From Diphasiastrum complanatum (taxonomy: Eukaryota > Streptophyta > Lycopodiopsida > Lycopodiales > Lycopodiaceae): 64,000 nt of DNA. The position numbers were made by a program, and so were the translations under genes. Positions 31,149-42,496 of the stretch are shown one piece after another. The notes beneath the pieces are model-generated. The model was given only the letters and a program-made list of their open reading frames with translations, was not told the DNA's origin and made no database searches. The DNA lies in contig CM055102.1 in assembly GCA_029204225.1 (NCBI GenBank), forward strand, positions 17,136,223 to 17,200,222. Direction: 5' to 3'. The first letter of the stretch is position 1. Each line of letters begins with the position of its first letter.

Positions 31149-34100
31149 CTCCCTCTTCAACATTGGATGCTAGTTTCAACATAGTCTTTGAGCACATTCC
31201 AAGATTAGATCTATGCATTAAATATAGGTCCTTTCCCAATGGTTTGGTGAAGATATCAGCCACACACTCCTTTGAAGAGACATGTTGAAGCTCCACCTCT
31301 TTGGCAATGACTTGATCTCTCACAAAATGGTGAGCAATCTCAATGTGCTTGCTCCTTGCATGAAAAACAGGATTGCTTGCCAAGCTTTGGGCTGAAAGGT
31401 TATCACAAAGTATGATTGGAGTCTTCTCTGGTTCCAGCAAGTGAAGATCCAATAACATCCTCTTGATCCAAAGAATCTCCTTGGTGCATGTTGTTAATGC
31501 CTTGTACTCGGCTTCGGTGGAAGATAGAGAGATAGTTGGTTGCTTCTTTGATAGCCATGAGACCACTCCATCTCCAAGATAGATTGCAAAGGCACTTGTT
31601 GACTTCCTATCCATTTGATCACCTGCAAAATCTGAATCTGAAAATCCACAAAGGTTAGGTGTAGTACCTCCATACAAGATGCCAAAATCTCTAGATCCCG
31701 AGATGTATCTAAGTACTCTCTTTCCTAGCTTCCAATGAGCCTCACTAGGATCTTGCATAAATTGACTTAGTTTACCAACCACAAAGCTTAGATCAGGTCT
31801 TGTGATGGTTAACCATATAAGAGATCCTATTAGCTTTCTATAGAGAGTAATGTCCTTGAAGGATCTTTCATTACTTCTTGTAGTTAGCTTTACATTTGAT
31901 TCCATAGGAGTAGAAACAACTTTACAATCTTCCATATGAAACCTTTTTAGAATAGAGTTAACATACTTTTCTTGACATATGAATGTAGATTTAGAAGTTC
32001 TAATAATCTCTATTCCTAAGATATAATGAAGTTTACCAAGATCTTGAATTTCAAACTCTCTTTTGAGTGCCATCTTGATTTCATCTATATCTAGATTGTT
32101 ACCACCACTTAAGATAATGTCATCAACATAGATCAAAAGTAAAGTGATATCATTTTCATTCAATCTAAAGTAGAGAGAATGATCATACTCACTCATAACA
32201 AAGTTTTGAGAAAGTAAGAAGGAATTGAGCTTAGCATACCAACTCCTTGGTGCTTGCTTTAGCCCATACAAACTCTTTTGGAGATAGCACACATGATTAG
32301 GCTCATCATGTGAAACATAGCCCTCGGGTTGCTCCATGTAAATATCTTCTTCAAGATCACCATTCAAGAAGGCATTAGTAACATCCATTTGCCACATATC
32401 CCAATCATAAAGAGTTGCAAGAGAGATTAGGATTCGAATAGTTACCATCTTTGCCACGGGTGCAAAGGTCTCATCATAGTCAATACCATATTCTTGAGCA
32501 TACCCCTTTGACACCAACCTTGCCTTGTACTTGTTGATTGATCCATCTTGATTTGTCTTGATCTTGAAGATCCACTTACAACCAATTGCCTTCTTGTCCT
32601 TTGGAAGCTTTACCAACCTCCATGTGTTGCTTTTGATGAGTGCTTGATGCTCATGATCCATGGCTTGGATCCATTCCTTCTTTTGAATTGCTTCACCTAC
32701 ACAAGTTGGTTCATCAAAAGAGGTAAGAAAAGCAAAGTTAGAGTTGTCCACCACTTGCTTTCCTTTTTCATCATAGGTTAGCCTTGATGGCTTAGCCCTT
32801 TGCCTTTGAGTCTTCCTTGAAGTTTGCTTTGGAGTGGCATCTCCATCTTCATCCAAGACATCTTGCACATCATGATGATTAGTAGGCACATCAACATCAA
32901 CATCAACAACATTGGAAACATTCTCTTCATGAAAGATGACATCCCTACTTATGACAACTTTCTTTGTAGAAGGAATGTACACTTTGTAAGCCTTGCTTAC
33001 TTCACTATAGCCAACAAACACACCCTTCTTTGATGAAGGATCTTCTTTAGTTCTATCATCAAGTGTGATATTGACAAAACATGTACATCCAAAGATCCTA
33101 CAATGCTTGACACTCGGCCTTCTACCATAAAGAACCTCATGAGGAGTTTTACCATCCAAGGAAGCACTTGTCCATCTATTACATAGATAGTTAGCACATG
33201 CTAAAGCTTCCCCCCAAAAAGACTTAGCAAGATTAGCATGTAGTCTCATTGCCTTGGCACATTCACAAAGGGTTCTATTCTTCCTCTCGGCCATTCCATT
33301 CTGTTGTGGAGTCCTAGGACTAGACATCTCCCTCTTAATCCCATGTGCTATACAAAAGTCTTTGAACCTATTTGAGGTGTATTCCCCTCCATTATCAGAT
33401 CTTAAGCATTTGATCTTTGTATTGAATTGGTTTTCCATTTCATTCTTGAACTTGACAAATGCAGCAAACACTTCATCCTTACTTTTAAGAAGATAGATCC
33501 AAGTATACCTACTAAAGTCATCAATGAAAGTTGCATACATCTTTGCCCCACCATTGCTAGTTGTACTAGAAGAATGAATATCAGAATGCACAAGTTGAAA
33601 AGCTTCTTTAGATCTAGAAGTAGATCTAGAATAAGCAAGTCTATGAGATTTGGACAAGGCACAATGTTCACAAACACTATTGTTTGCAACAAGACTTTTA
33701 GGGAGACCAAGAACAAGCTCTTTCTTTGCCATTACTTCCAAAGATTTGAAGTTGGGATGGCCCAACCTCTTGTGCCAAACTTCTTGGTTTGTCAATTGCT
33801 CCCTAGCCATACATCCTTCATGATTAGAGATCACACATGCATCAAGCTTGAAAAGTTTACCATGCCTCCTACCTTGAGCAATCAAGGATCCACATTTACT
33901 TATCAAACATGCATCTCCAATGAACTCCACATCAAGTCCTTTGTCAATCATTTGACTTACACTAAGCAAATTCTTAGTGATTGAAGGAATGTACAAAACA
34001 TTTTCAAGATTTGCTTTCCTATTTGTTGAAAGGGAAATAGGAATAGTGCCTATGCCTTTGATGTCACATTGACCATCATTTGCAGTGTAGATGATGTTAC

Positions 34101-35097
34101 CTTCTCCCTCATAAGACAATAAGGATGTAAAGTATTCCTTATGTCTTGTCATGTGAGATGAGGCTCCACTATCAATCCACCAAGGATCATTATCATCTAT
34201 GTTGGCTAACAAACTTGAAGTCATAACAAGTGATTCACATGTGTTATGTTCTTCCTCATCTATTGTAAGATTTCCTTGCCTCTCTCCTTGCTCTCTTTTC
34301 TTCTTATAACATTCATTTGCAAAATGACCTTTTATCCCACAATAAAAGCACTTGAACTTTGACTTATTGTTCTTAGTAGAAGAGGAAGAGGAAGAGTGAT
34401 CATCATGATCAAAGTTACCACCTTTGGACCATTTCCCTTTGCCTTTACCTTTGCCCTTGAATTTGCCTTTTGTGAAGAAAGCCTCTTCACCTCCACCTTG
34501 CAAGGATGCACCATCAAGCTTTGATTGCAACCTATGTTCTTCAGCCGATAAGATTTCTTGCAAGTCAACCACACTTGGCAAGACTCTTTGAATGGCAAAA
34601 CTTTGCACAAGGTTAGCATGTTCATTTAGCAAACCATTCAACATAACTTGGACTATTTCACCATCTTTTATGTTCTCATCAATGCATGCTAAATCATCAC
34701 TTAGGGACTTAACTCTCAAGATAAATGCATGAGCACTTTCACCCTCTCTTTGCCTACTAGAAAATATTTGTCTCCTTAGGGTCAATACCCTAGATGTGGA
34801 CTTTGATTCAAAGAGCTTCTTTAAGGCATTCCATGCCTCACTTGCACTTTGACACTTTCCAACTTCCTTGAGAAGTTCATTTGTAACATTCATTTTAATG
34901 ATATGAAGAGCCCTTTTGGCCTTCTTATCAAACCTTTGTTGCTCTTGAAGTGTGAGAGGTCTCTCTTCAATTTCTGCAACTATGTCCATGAGTTCATTCA
35001 ACTCAAGTAAGGACTCCATCCTCACTTTCCAAGTAGAGTAGTTTGATGAACTCAACCTTTCACTAGACTCTAGCATGATCCCACCATTGGAAGCCAT
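31144..35097 (-). CDS. Intact copia gag-pol polyprotein, 1317 residues
   Basis: A single open frame with every domain. Gag capsid region occupies residues 15-200; CCHC zinc knuckle is C250-C253-H258-C263 (CFYCGIKGHFANEC); protease active site is D309-S-G; GAG-pre-integrase has WHKRLGHPN at 441; integrase triad is D506, D568, E604 (D-D-35-E). In RT, Y990-V-D992-D993 is the active site after LYGLKQAPRSWY; RNase H has D1154, E1195 and D1232; the end carries ADIFTKPLG. It makes virus-like particles, copies RNA to DNA and integrates it. The start MASNGG matches copia II. The last codon and stop lie in the LTR. No frameshift separates gag and pol, as usual in copia, where splicing or proteolysis adjusts ratios. 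Confidence 0.97.
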   Translation of the reverse strand: MASNGGIMLESSERLSSSNYSTWKVRMESLLELNELMDIVAEIEERPLTLQEQQRFDKKAKRALHIIKMNVTNELLKEVGKCQSASEAWNALKKLFESKSTSRVLTLRRQIFSSRQREGESAHAFILRVKSLSDDLACIDENIKDGEIVQVMLNGLLNEHANLVQSFAIQRVLPSVVDLQEILSAEEHRLQSKLDGASLQGGGEEAFFTKGKFKGKGKGKGKWSKGGNFDHDDHSSSSSSTKNNKSKFKCFYCGIKGHFANECYKKKREQGERQGNLTIDEEEHNTCESLVMTSSLLANIDDNDPWWIDSGASSHMTRHKEYFTSLLSYEGEGNIIYTANDGQCDIKGIGTIPISLSTNRKANLENVLYIPSITKNLLSVSQMIDKGLDVEFIGDACLISKCGSLIAQGRRHGKLFKLDACVISNHEGCMAREQLTNQEVWHKRLGHPNFKSLEVMAKKELVLGLPKSLVANNSVCEHCALSKSHRLAYSRSTSRSKEAFQLVHSDIHSSSTTSNGGAKMYATFIDDFSRYTWIYLLKSKDEVFAAFVKFKNEMENQFNTKIKCLRSDNGGEYTSNRFKDFCIAHGIKREMSSPRTPQQNGMAERKNRTLCECAKAMRLHANLAKSFWGEALACANYLCNRWTSASLDGKTPHEVLYGRRPSVKHCRIFGCTCFVNITLDDRTKEDPSSKKGVFVGYSEVSKAYKVYIPSTKKVVISRDVIFHEENVSNVVDVDVDVPTNHHDVQDVLDEDGDATPKQTSRKTQRQRAKPSRLTYDEKGKQVVDNSNFAFLTSFDEPTCVGEAIQKKEWIQAMDHEHQALIKSNTWRLVKLPKDKKAIGCKWIFKIKTNQDGSINKYKARLVSKGYAQEYGIDYDETFAPVAKMVTIRILISLATLYDWDMWQMDVTNAFLNGDLEEDIYMEQPEGYVSHDEPNHVCYLQKSLYGLKQAPRSWYAKLNSFLLSQNFVMSEYDHSLYFRLNENDITLLLIYVDDIILSGGNNLDIDEIKMALKREFEIQDLGKLHYILGIEIIRTSKSTFICQEKYVNSILKRFHMEDCKVVSTPMESNVKLTTRSNERSFKDITLYRKLIGSLIWLTITRPDLSFVVGKLSQFMQDPSEAHWKLGKRVLRYISGSRDFGILYGGTTPNLCGFSDSDFAGDQMDRKSTSAFAIYLGDGVVSWLSKKQPTISLSSTEAEYKALTTCTKEILWIKRMLLDLHLLEPEKTPIILCDNLSAQSLASNPVFHARSKHIEIAHHFVRDQVIAKEVELQHVSSKECVADIFTKPLGKDLYLMHRSNLGMCSKTMLKLASNVEEGV
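31149..31160 (-). other. Polypurine tract of young copia
   Basis: Minus strand reads GAAGAGGGAG just before the LTR TG. It also codes for the last residues (E-E-G-V) of the polyprotein. Confidence 0.85.
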
Positions 35098-36257
35098 GAT
35101 TCTAATGTTTCTTCAACTTTTAGGTTCTGTCCTAAAGCACTTAGCACTCACTTTTCTCTCAACAAATGATAGATAAAGAGATCTATGAAGATTTAGGACC
35201 CTAAAACACTTCTATCTTGAACCTAGATGGTTTCCAAGCATAGAAAGGAAGATTGAAACACATGCAACACTTTGCACACACTAAGAATGGATTACAAAAT
35301 CAAACCAACCTGAACACACTCTTGCTTAAGCTCTCAAACTTTCCAGCAAGTGACCAAATCAAGTTATGGTGTGAAGAGTTACTTGCATTCTTAGAAAATA
35401 CCCAAAACTAGGATGCCAAGATTACCTAGTAATGAACAAACTTGATCAACATATGATCAACACACTAAGATATTGATTCAACCTGTAAAACCACATGTAA
35501 ACCACACTTCTAAAAGTTTATAAACTCCAGCAAGTGATAAATACAAGATTTAGAGGTGAATGAATGAGCACACTTAGTGAATCACAAGACTAGCTTCACT
35601 ATCTTGTCAAATCTTGGTGTTTAGATGTAGATCTAAGATCACTTCACATGAGAATGTTCCTCAACCTGTTAAGAACCTGAAAACACACTTGCATAATGGT
35701 TAACACCTTCCAGCAAATGCTCCAATCAAATTACATAAGGAGAGTTACTTACATGCTCAACAAAGTACACCAAAATTTATGCCAAAATTGATGACAATCT
35801 TTACAATATGCTCTTCACAATGGAGCTTACAATATGTTCACCCAAAAAAGGGGATCTTTCATCCAAATGGGAGCTTTGCTCAGCCTTTAGGAGAATTACA
35901 ACTCACTCAAAAGAGCATTTGTCATCCACTTAAGGAGAAGTTTCATCCACTTAAGGAGAGTGTTCATCCAAGAATGGAGATTGTCAACAATAGGATTGAA
36001 AAGAACATTGTTAGTATTGAATATGCACAAGCCTCACAATCACAAATGATTAGGTGTTATGATCTGATCCAAAATAGTTTCTTTTCAGCCTCTGATCTTC
36101 AATAGACCTGAAATATGCTTTTGATCCACAACTTCAACTCACAAAACAAAGGTTAGTAAGATTTGATCAACAAAGCAATGCAAAATCATGCTAGAACTTG
36201 ATCAAACATCCAAATATCACCAAAAATGGAATACTTACTGTAAATAGAAGCCAACCA
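35098..36257 (-). repeat. Young copia leader with ~183-bp tandem repeats
   Basis: The 5' leader carries three imperfect tandem units: CCAGCAA recurs at 35,343, 35,527 and 35,710 (spacing 184 and 183) and CAACCTG at 35,306, 35,479 and 35,662. Units share a CACACTTGC-like and a GAGTTACTT-like segment. Further upstream (35,850-35,975) shorter 24-bp repeats CATCCACTTAAGGAGA occur. An open frame on the opposite strand (35,779-36,105) encodes only this repeat (HPLKE) and is not a gene. Confidence 0.8.
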
Positions 36258-36269
36258 GCTCTGATACCA
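36258..36269 (-). other. Primer binding site of young copia
   Basis: Minus strand TGGTATCAGAGC immediately inside the 5' LTR, complementary to initiator tRNA-Met. Confidence 0.95.
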
Positions 36270-36891
36270 TGTGAAAAATACAGATCCTAAGTGGATCTAA
36301 ACTCCAAGATCATTGGCTTGAATGCTTGCACTCCAAACTACATAAGCTAGGAATTGGCAACACATTCTATGCTACCTAGAATGCAAAGAACTTGATCAAA
36401 AAGCATTTATCACAAATGGAAACTTCCATAAACATCAAGTGCGGCCCAAAATAGCATTATACAGTCCATAATACATCAGCCTACCACTTGAAGACAATAC
36501 ACACAACAATGCTCTCAATGGAGGAAGAAACAATGACAATGATCTATTGATCTCAATGAAGCATACAAAAGGTTTCTCCAACCTGTTCTCCACGACTTCC
36601 CTACTATTTATGGATGAGGAAGATGACTCTCTCTCCTCTCTCTAGAAGGTACTTGACCCTAGATATTCCCTATATAGGAAAAATAGCTAAAAATGGCTTA
36701 TATGACCAAAATACATCAAAATGGTCTCATTTTGAAGGGTATGAAGTTTGACACTTCATCATACTGAAAAAATACAGTAAATAAAAACATTGTGGCCTGG
36801 TTCACATGTGTGAAACTCCAGAACCAAAACTATTTACAATTTTAGCCAATTTAGGCCTCAAACTAGCTAGGAAATGTTGACAATTTTCACA
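36270..36891 (-). repeat. Young copia 5' LTR (622 bp)
   Basis: Same as the 3' LTR except a 33-bp deletion with CTT microhomology at its edges (in the CTACCACTTGAAGAC region), an A-to-G change near 36,464 and C-to-T in the palindrome (TTCACATGTGTGAA, 36,801-36,814), the latter expected from CpG methylation decay. Confidence 0.97.
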
Positions 36892-36896
36892 GGACT

Positions 36897-37620
36897 TAGT
36901 TAATTTCATGAAGTCTCCCTAGTTTCAAAATTTTCATGAAAATCAAGATCTAGAGAGTGTTGTTTGCATCTCCCATGCTATCTCAAGCAAATTTGGATCA
37001 AGAGGGTTCATTATCATAATGATTGAATCATTTCAGGCACTATACGGTATTCAGTGCTCAGGCACGTGTGAAGTACAACCAAGTTCATTTGGAAAGTTCT
37101 CTTCCACGTTAGATCTAAATGTAGGCTAGATAGCTTGTTTGAAAGCTAGTTTTGTCTAGTTTTTGTAGCAATTTGTTTCAATCCATTTGGTGAGCCAATC
37201 AAAAGTTATAAGCTTTTGAAGAGGGTTAGGTAGGGCACCTAGACCTGTGTGGACACATTTGGTTTGATCATATCTTGCTAGTTTGACCAAAAACTTCAAG
37301 AAGAGGCTTGCCAATGTCATCTATTTGAGATCTAGTCATCATTATGAGGTCATAGCCACTTTCTTTCATACAATTGGCTTGTATTTGATTTGAGGATTCT
37401 TGGAGTGTTTCACATGTTCCAAAGATAGTTTGACCCAAACTTTGCCTATACTCCATCAATTGATGAGAGGTTGATCTAGTTTGAGAGAGATTGGTAGAGC
37501 TCGTGAGATCCATCTCACATTTTGTTGCAAGATCTTTCATAGGAGTTGGTAGTACACCTTTCAAGGATTCTATAGTGAGAGAGAAGCAATATTTAATTGT
37601 CTAAATCACAAGGAGTCTTC
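36897..37620 (+). other. Right flank of young copia, leader-like sequence of copia VIII
   Basis: No gene. It precedes a plus-strand copia gag start and includes a GCACGTGTGAAG box (37,062-37,073), as seen in copia LTRs and leaders here, so it is likely its truncated 5' region. Confidence 0.45.
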
Positions 37621-37628
37621 ACTATTAC

Positions 37629-38545
37629 ATGGCATTTATGGAATCCTTTCTATTGGAATCTAGTGAGAGACTATCTACCTCCAACTATTCTATTTGGAAG
37701 GCTAGAATGGAGTCCACTTTGGTGCTCCAAGACGTGATGAAGATTTTGCTAGGACTTGAGGAGGATCCTCAAGAGCTCCAAGAGGGCCAAATTACAAAAA
37801 GAGAGCTAGTATGGCTCTACATATCATAAAGATAAATGTTTCAAATGAATTGTTGTGTGATATTGGCTCATGTACCACATCCAAGGAGGCTTGGGACACA
37901 TTGGAATCCATCTATGGAAAGGTGAAATCATACTTCACAAAGGACAAGCCAAGAGGAAGAGACAAAGAGCAACATCAACATTTCATGAAGGACAAGTCAA
38001 AGGAGGAGAGTGATGAAGAGTCATCACAAACATCAACAAGTTGCAAATCGAACAAGACATGCTTCCTTTGTGATAAGAAGGGGCATTTTGCTTCTAATTC
38101 TTTCAAGAAGAGAAATGATGATAAGGTAGCAAGAGGGACTAGTTGTGTTAAGCTTTTCAAAACTGATGCTAATCCTTGTGGAAGTGTGGCCAAGAGGAGC
38201 TTGGATCATCTTAAGGAAAAGGCAAGTGATCTACCTCAATCTATGTTCCAAGATGGTGAAGCTCATGAAGATAGTGCTTTGGCAAAAGCACATGGAGAGT
38301 TATTGCCAAGGAGGCCTACTTCTCATCAATTCTCTTATCTTGTTCATTTGGATGAGTTCATTTCATCATGTAGAAGCAAAGATAGTGCTATTTCATGCTA
38401 CTTCAATTGGAGGTACCTTTTATCAAAAGTGCTTGATATGAAGATTGCAATAGCTGATATCTGGGGATCTTTAGATCCATTTTCTTTGCCAATATTCCTT
38501 TGCAAATACGGAGTAAGGAGGATCCAATTTCAATCAAGAGGATGA
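37629..38545 (+). pseudogene. Copia VIII gag to integrase remnant
   Basis: Gag start SSERLSTSNYSIWKARMEST, frameshift near 37,805, then MALHIIKINVSNELLCDIGS and TSKEAWDTLESIYG. A deletion jumps to a basic linker and the zinc knuckle CFLCDKKGHFASNS (last Cys is Ser), then directly to GAG-pre-integrase scraps (VKLFKTDANPCGSVAKRSLD) and an integrase start (SYLVHLDEFISSCRSKD). Protease is deleted. It is closest to copia I within this window. Confidence 0.75.
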
Positions 38546-40470
38546 TGGTAGAATTCTCAAGTCTACCAAAATTCCAAGAGGAGCTATGTTACGTAGATTT
38601 CAAATTTGAGCCATGTCTAAAAATTTTGTTAGAAAAAATAAATGGCATCTTTTTAGAAGGCCCTTTTTTTACTCAAATGTTCTCTAAGAAAATCGATTTC
38701 CATTATTAAATTTTTCAGTTTCACTGTTACCTATCTATTTCAAATTGAGTCCAAAATATCTAGCATGCATCAAAGTCAACATGTCGTGATTCACATGACA
38801 AAACATGTGTACTTGACCATTTGACTTCTAAAGCCAACATTGGCCCTATCACCTAGTGACACCAAGATGCTTGACTAGCAATCTTTATGATACCCCTAAA
38901 GTCAACATTATAAACTATTTCTAACTATTTTACACATGTGAGAACATGCTCCACACATGTGAAATGTACTCATAAACATAAATCATAAAATAATCAAGAT
39001 AGATTTTTGACAATTTTTCATATGAATTTGGCCCTATTATTTAGGAGTTATGACCAAACAAGCCTAACTAGCCCTATGAATGAGATCTAAACTACTTTGA
39101 CCTCACCTCACATGTGCCAACAAGGATTCACACGTTCCCACCTATGTACAATTTACATGATTTGATCAAGCTAGATTTGCCAATTTTTTGACAATTTCTC
39201 ACAATCTGTAGGCCAATGACTAGTAATTACTATAATTAATAAATCTAACAGGTGAATTCATTGGTCATATTTCTCAAGTATTTTGGGTAATTATGAGATG
39301 TAGATCCAAATCCCAAATGGGGTTTTATTATTTACAAAATCTGGAAGCCCTTAAATCTATTATTCACTTATTTGAACCCATACTTTTTAGAAATTTCTTG
39401 GATACAAGACACTTGGTTATCGCTTTGAATATTTTATATATATCTCTCTCTATAATCACCAACTCCGAGGAGTCAGCTGTTGTGAAGAGCCGTTTTGGTC
39501 GTTTTATCTCTCATGGAGTATCTTCATACACCTTCTACTTCTCCAGTTGCTCATTTACTTATAGTAGCCGGTAGATCTTGTGTTATTCTAACTTTACAAT
39601 TACAAGATAGTTTAACAACTATTTAATTGACTAATTAGGACAGTCGTTATTGGAGCGTGAAGACGTAGACAGTCTGTACTTGGATTCAAAGTCATACTGG
39701 AATGCAATTTTCTATGTTGATAAAAACACATGATGATTGGCATGTATTTGCTGATAGTGAATCTCAATGTTCTTCCATAAGTTGGATTGTTTCACCAATA
39801 TCTTTGCATCTCAAGCTCATGTCTTTTACGTACCTGCATAAAACTAATACAAAGCTAGTTACAATAAGCACAGAGATTGTATTAGAAAGTTTTGATTGAA
39901 ACTATTCATAAAAGATTGAGTGTTTACAGTTACTTACGAGTTTACCATTGAAAATGAATCTGAAGTCTGAAAGTACATCATCTTGTAGGAGCAATAGTTC
40001 CTGCATGATGTGGTTCGTTGCTCCTCTTGCATCAAGATTCTTGTGAGCTCGTCAAGTGTTGGTAGTCTTTTTCTTGACACTATGTCGGTTACAAATATAT
40101 GATAAGAATCTATAGTGCCGCACATGCAGTGTGCACTAATTCGGCATCATGTATGTGCTCGCCTATGAAATGCAGCTTACCTTGTTGTCTTTATTTTGGT
40201 CAGATAAGTTTGAATGTGCTCCCCTTATTACATTTGGGAGCTATTCAATTTTGACTTCAAAAACAAAATTCTTGATGGATTTGATATCTTGAACTGCTCT
40301 TTCAGTACATCTCAGGCCTGTCTTGGCATTACATGATTTTCTAAGTACAAAATAGCCCTATAAGAGATGCCACATAGGATGGACAAATCCGTCAAAATTA
40401 AGAATTATAATACAAGAAGTGCCTGCCCGCAATAGTTCGAATACAAAACCGCTCTGGTTACAATCATGGT
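38546..40470. other. AT-rich spacer without genes
   Basis: No coding signal on either strand. CACATGTG boxes recur (about 38,935-38,960 and 39,113). Confidence 0.6.
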
Positions 40471-40474
40471 TAAG

Positions 40475-40830
40475 TAGGTTTCTCTCGAGAAAAATCATCC
40501 CTCGGGAGAAATGAACTCTTGGGAGAAGAGAGAGTGGGGACAAGAATTGAAAAGAAGAGTGCCAACTACATTGTACACTATAGATTGAACAAACTAGAGG
40601 AAAAATAGATGGACGTCATTATAACATTTGCATCAACCATCTTTGAATGCTACATAAAATGCCTACATCTCTCGAGAGAAAAGAGAGATGGCAAGATTTG
40701 AAAAAAGAAGAGTGGAAACCAAAATACACGGATTGAGCAAACTCGAAAATAAAAAAAGGAGCGGCATGACAACATTTGAATCAAAGATCAATCTCATTCT
40801 TCAAGTGCCACGTGAAATGATAAATTGGTA
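40475..40830. repeat. Imperfect ~150-bp direct duplication upstream of module copy A
   Basis: GATTGAACAAACT-GA at 40,583 recurs as GATTGAGCAAACTCGA at 40,731, and ACATTTG at 40,624 recurs at 40,772 (both offset 148). Each unit starts with a TCTCTCGAGA-type segment. It ends about 90 bases before the ATG of the transposase-like gene. Confidence 0.7.
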
Positions 40831-41560
40831 TGTGAAATGTATAAAGGCAATGAGTATGTTTCATTTATTTATTTTCTCTTGAACTGATATTGGATCGCAA
40901 TCTACTTTTTCTTCTTACAATGAAAAAATTTCATCTCCATATAGATCTTCCTGAAGGATATGCTCCTTTGATTAAAAGAGGTGTCAAAGCATCTTGCTTG
41001 ATTATTTGCGCTATAGGGCTGACAGAAAAACAAATCTAGACCTCTGGGCAAACAAGACATTATATCCTAAAGATCCATATTCCATGCAGCATTCCAAATT
41101 TTGTTCAGTTACTCAATTGATATATTTTGTCTATCATGGAAAGAATGGTTTGCTCAGTTATTGTAAAAGATTAGAAGTTTATGGTAATGCATTTTCAATG
41201 GAAAGAATCCATTGTTTAGAGGATGACATTGTAATTAGACGTATATCTTCATATTGTGCTAAAAAAGACAATATTTTGCGAATAAAATTGCTAAAGAATG
41301 AGGTTCTTTAAAATGAAAATAAACATCTTTGGAATAGTAGTGAATTGTTATAAAATTTGATAGTGAGTACAAGAAAAGACATTGATCAAATGAAAATCGA
41401 ATTGAATAATGGTCAGTCTGCATACTCACAACTATTGAAAGATGTTGACTTGATAGGTAAAATGGGAAAAACAAAAAAAGAAGAAGCAAGTGATCAACAC
41501 AAATATTCATAATTTGTCATCAACATGAGGCTATTGAAAAAGGATAATTTATGCATTCAA

Positions 41561-41684
41561 GTAAGTTTTTGACTTTTGGCCTTTGTAGGTTTTTTTTTAC
41601 TTCAAGAATTCAGATCTTATATTGTTTTTGCATGACTATAATGTAACATTAATCATCTATATTTATTTTTTTTCTTTTTTATAG
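41561..41684 (+). other. Intron 1 of copy A
   Basis: 124 bp, GTAAGTTTTT at the donor and a T-rich tract ending TTTTTTATAG at the acceptor. The matching position in copy B has an intron at 47,102-47,211. Confidence 0.65.
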
Positions 41685-42414
41685 ATTTGCATTGGTTAGG
41701 AATCAAAATGTGAAAGACAATGCTACTATAGACAAGTCTTTGGGGCTATATGTTGACAACAAAATCAACTAAGTCATTGATGACCAATAATCAAAACACT
41801 CGCGTTACGATAAAAATTGTTGATGCATTAATGATTGAAGTACAAAAAATACTTGACAAAACTATAATTCTAGGAGGATGTGGTTTTTCTGGAATAAGCA
41901 GAGATGTTTATGGCACCATATTTAAGATTATCAAACAGGCTTTGACGCTGGTTAGCATTAAGAAATTTCCTATTCCACGACCATTTGAAATAAAACGGGA
42001 GCGTGATTCATTTAATAGAGAAATTCAAAAGATTATTGGTGTTCCATTTCTCCATATAGGACATGTTAAAATACAAAAGGACCTTAAACTTTCGAGAAAA
42101 ATAGGAAATATACCTTGCAAGCCAAGCATTGGAGGAGCAAAGGCATAAAGATTCTTATCTAACCATTTAGGAAAGCCATCCTAGATGCCTTACTCATTTT
42201 GGAAAGACATCATAGTTGCTACTCAAGATTCTGACCATAAAGGATCGACAAGGGTAATGAAAGTTGAAGTATGAAAAAAATTAGATGATATGGTTAAAAT
42301 CTTATGAAAGGAAATATTTCAAACAATGACTTGTAGCTGCTCCAGAAAAGTTGTGTTGAGTTTGTAGATGCAGTTAAAGTGGCATGAGGAGCAGATCATA
42401 TCACACATTACATG

Positions 42415-42496
42415 GTAAACATTTAAAAACATATATCAAGTACTTATTTTGTTTTTTGAAGTTTACCTATTGACAGAAATGATTGATATTTTGCAG
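42415..42496 (+). other. Intron 2 of copy A
   Basis: 82 bp, GTAAAC to TTTTGCAG, located inside the HITHYM...HIL segment. Copy B has GTAATG at the same place (48,747). Confidence 0.7.

Larger units (their letters stand above)
30494..36891 (-). mobile_element. Complete, very young Ty1-copia retrotransposon
   Basis: A 6,398-bp element on the minus strand with LTRs at 30,494-31,148 and 36,270-36,891, flanked by identical 5-bp duplications GGACT (30,489-30,493 and 36,892-36,896). It has a tRNA-Met primer site, a 1.16-kb repeat-bearing leader, one uninterrupted gag-pol frame and a polypurine tract. Between the LTRs I count two substitutions and one 33-bp deletion. All catalytic residues expected of copia are present. 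This is the youngest insertion in the window and may still be competent. Confidence 0.97.

Noticed and set aside
33427-33984. 185-residue frame antisense to the copia integrase region
   Set aside because: Shadow of the intact gag-pol frame on the other strand; no family resemblance.
35779-36105. 108-residue frame opposite to the young copia leader
   Set aside because: Encodes only the 24-bp leader repeat (HPLKE) and is antisense to an active-looking element.
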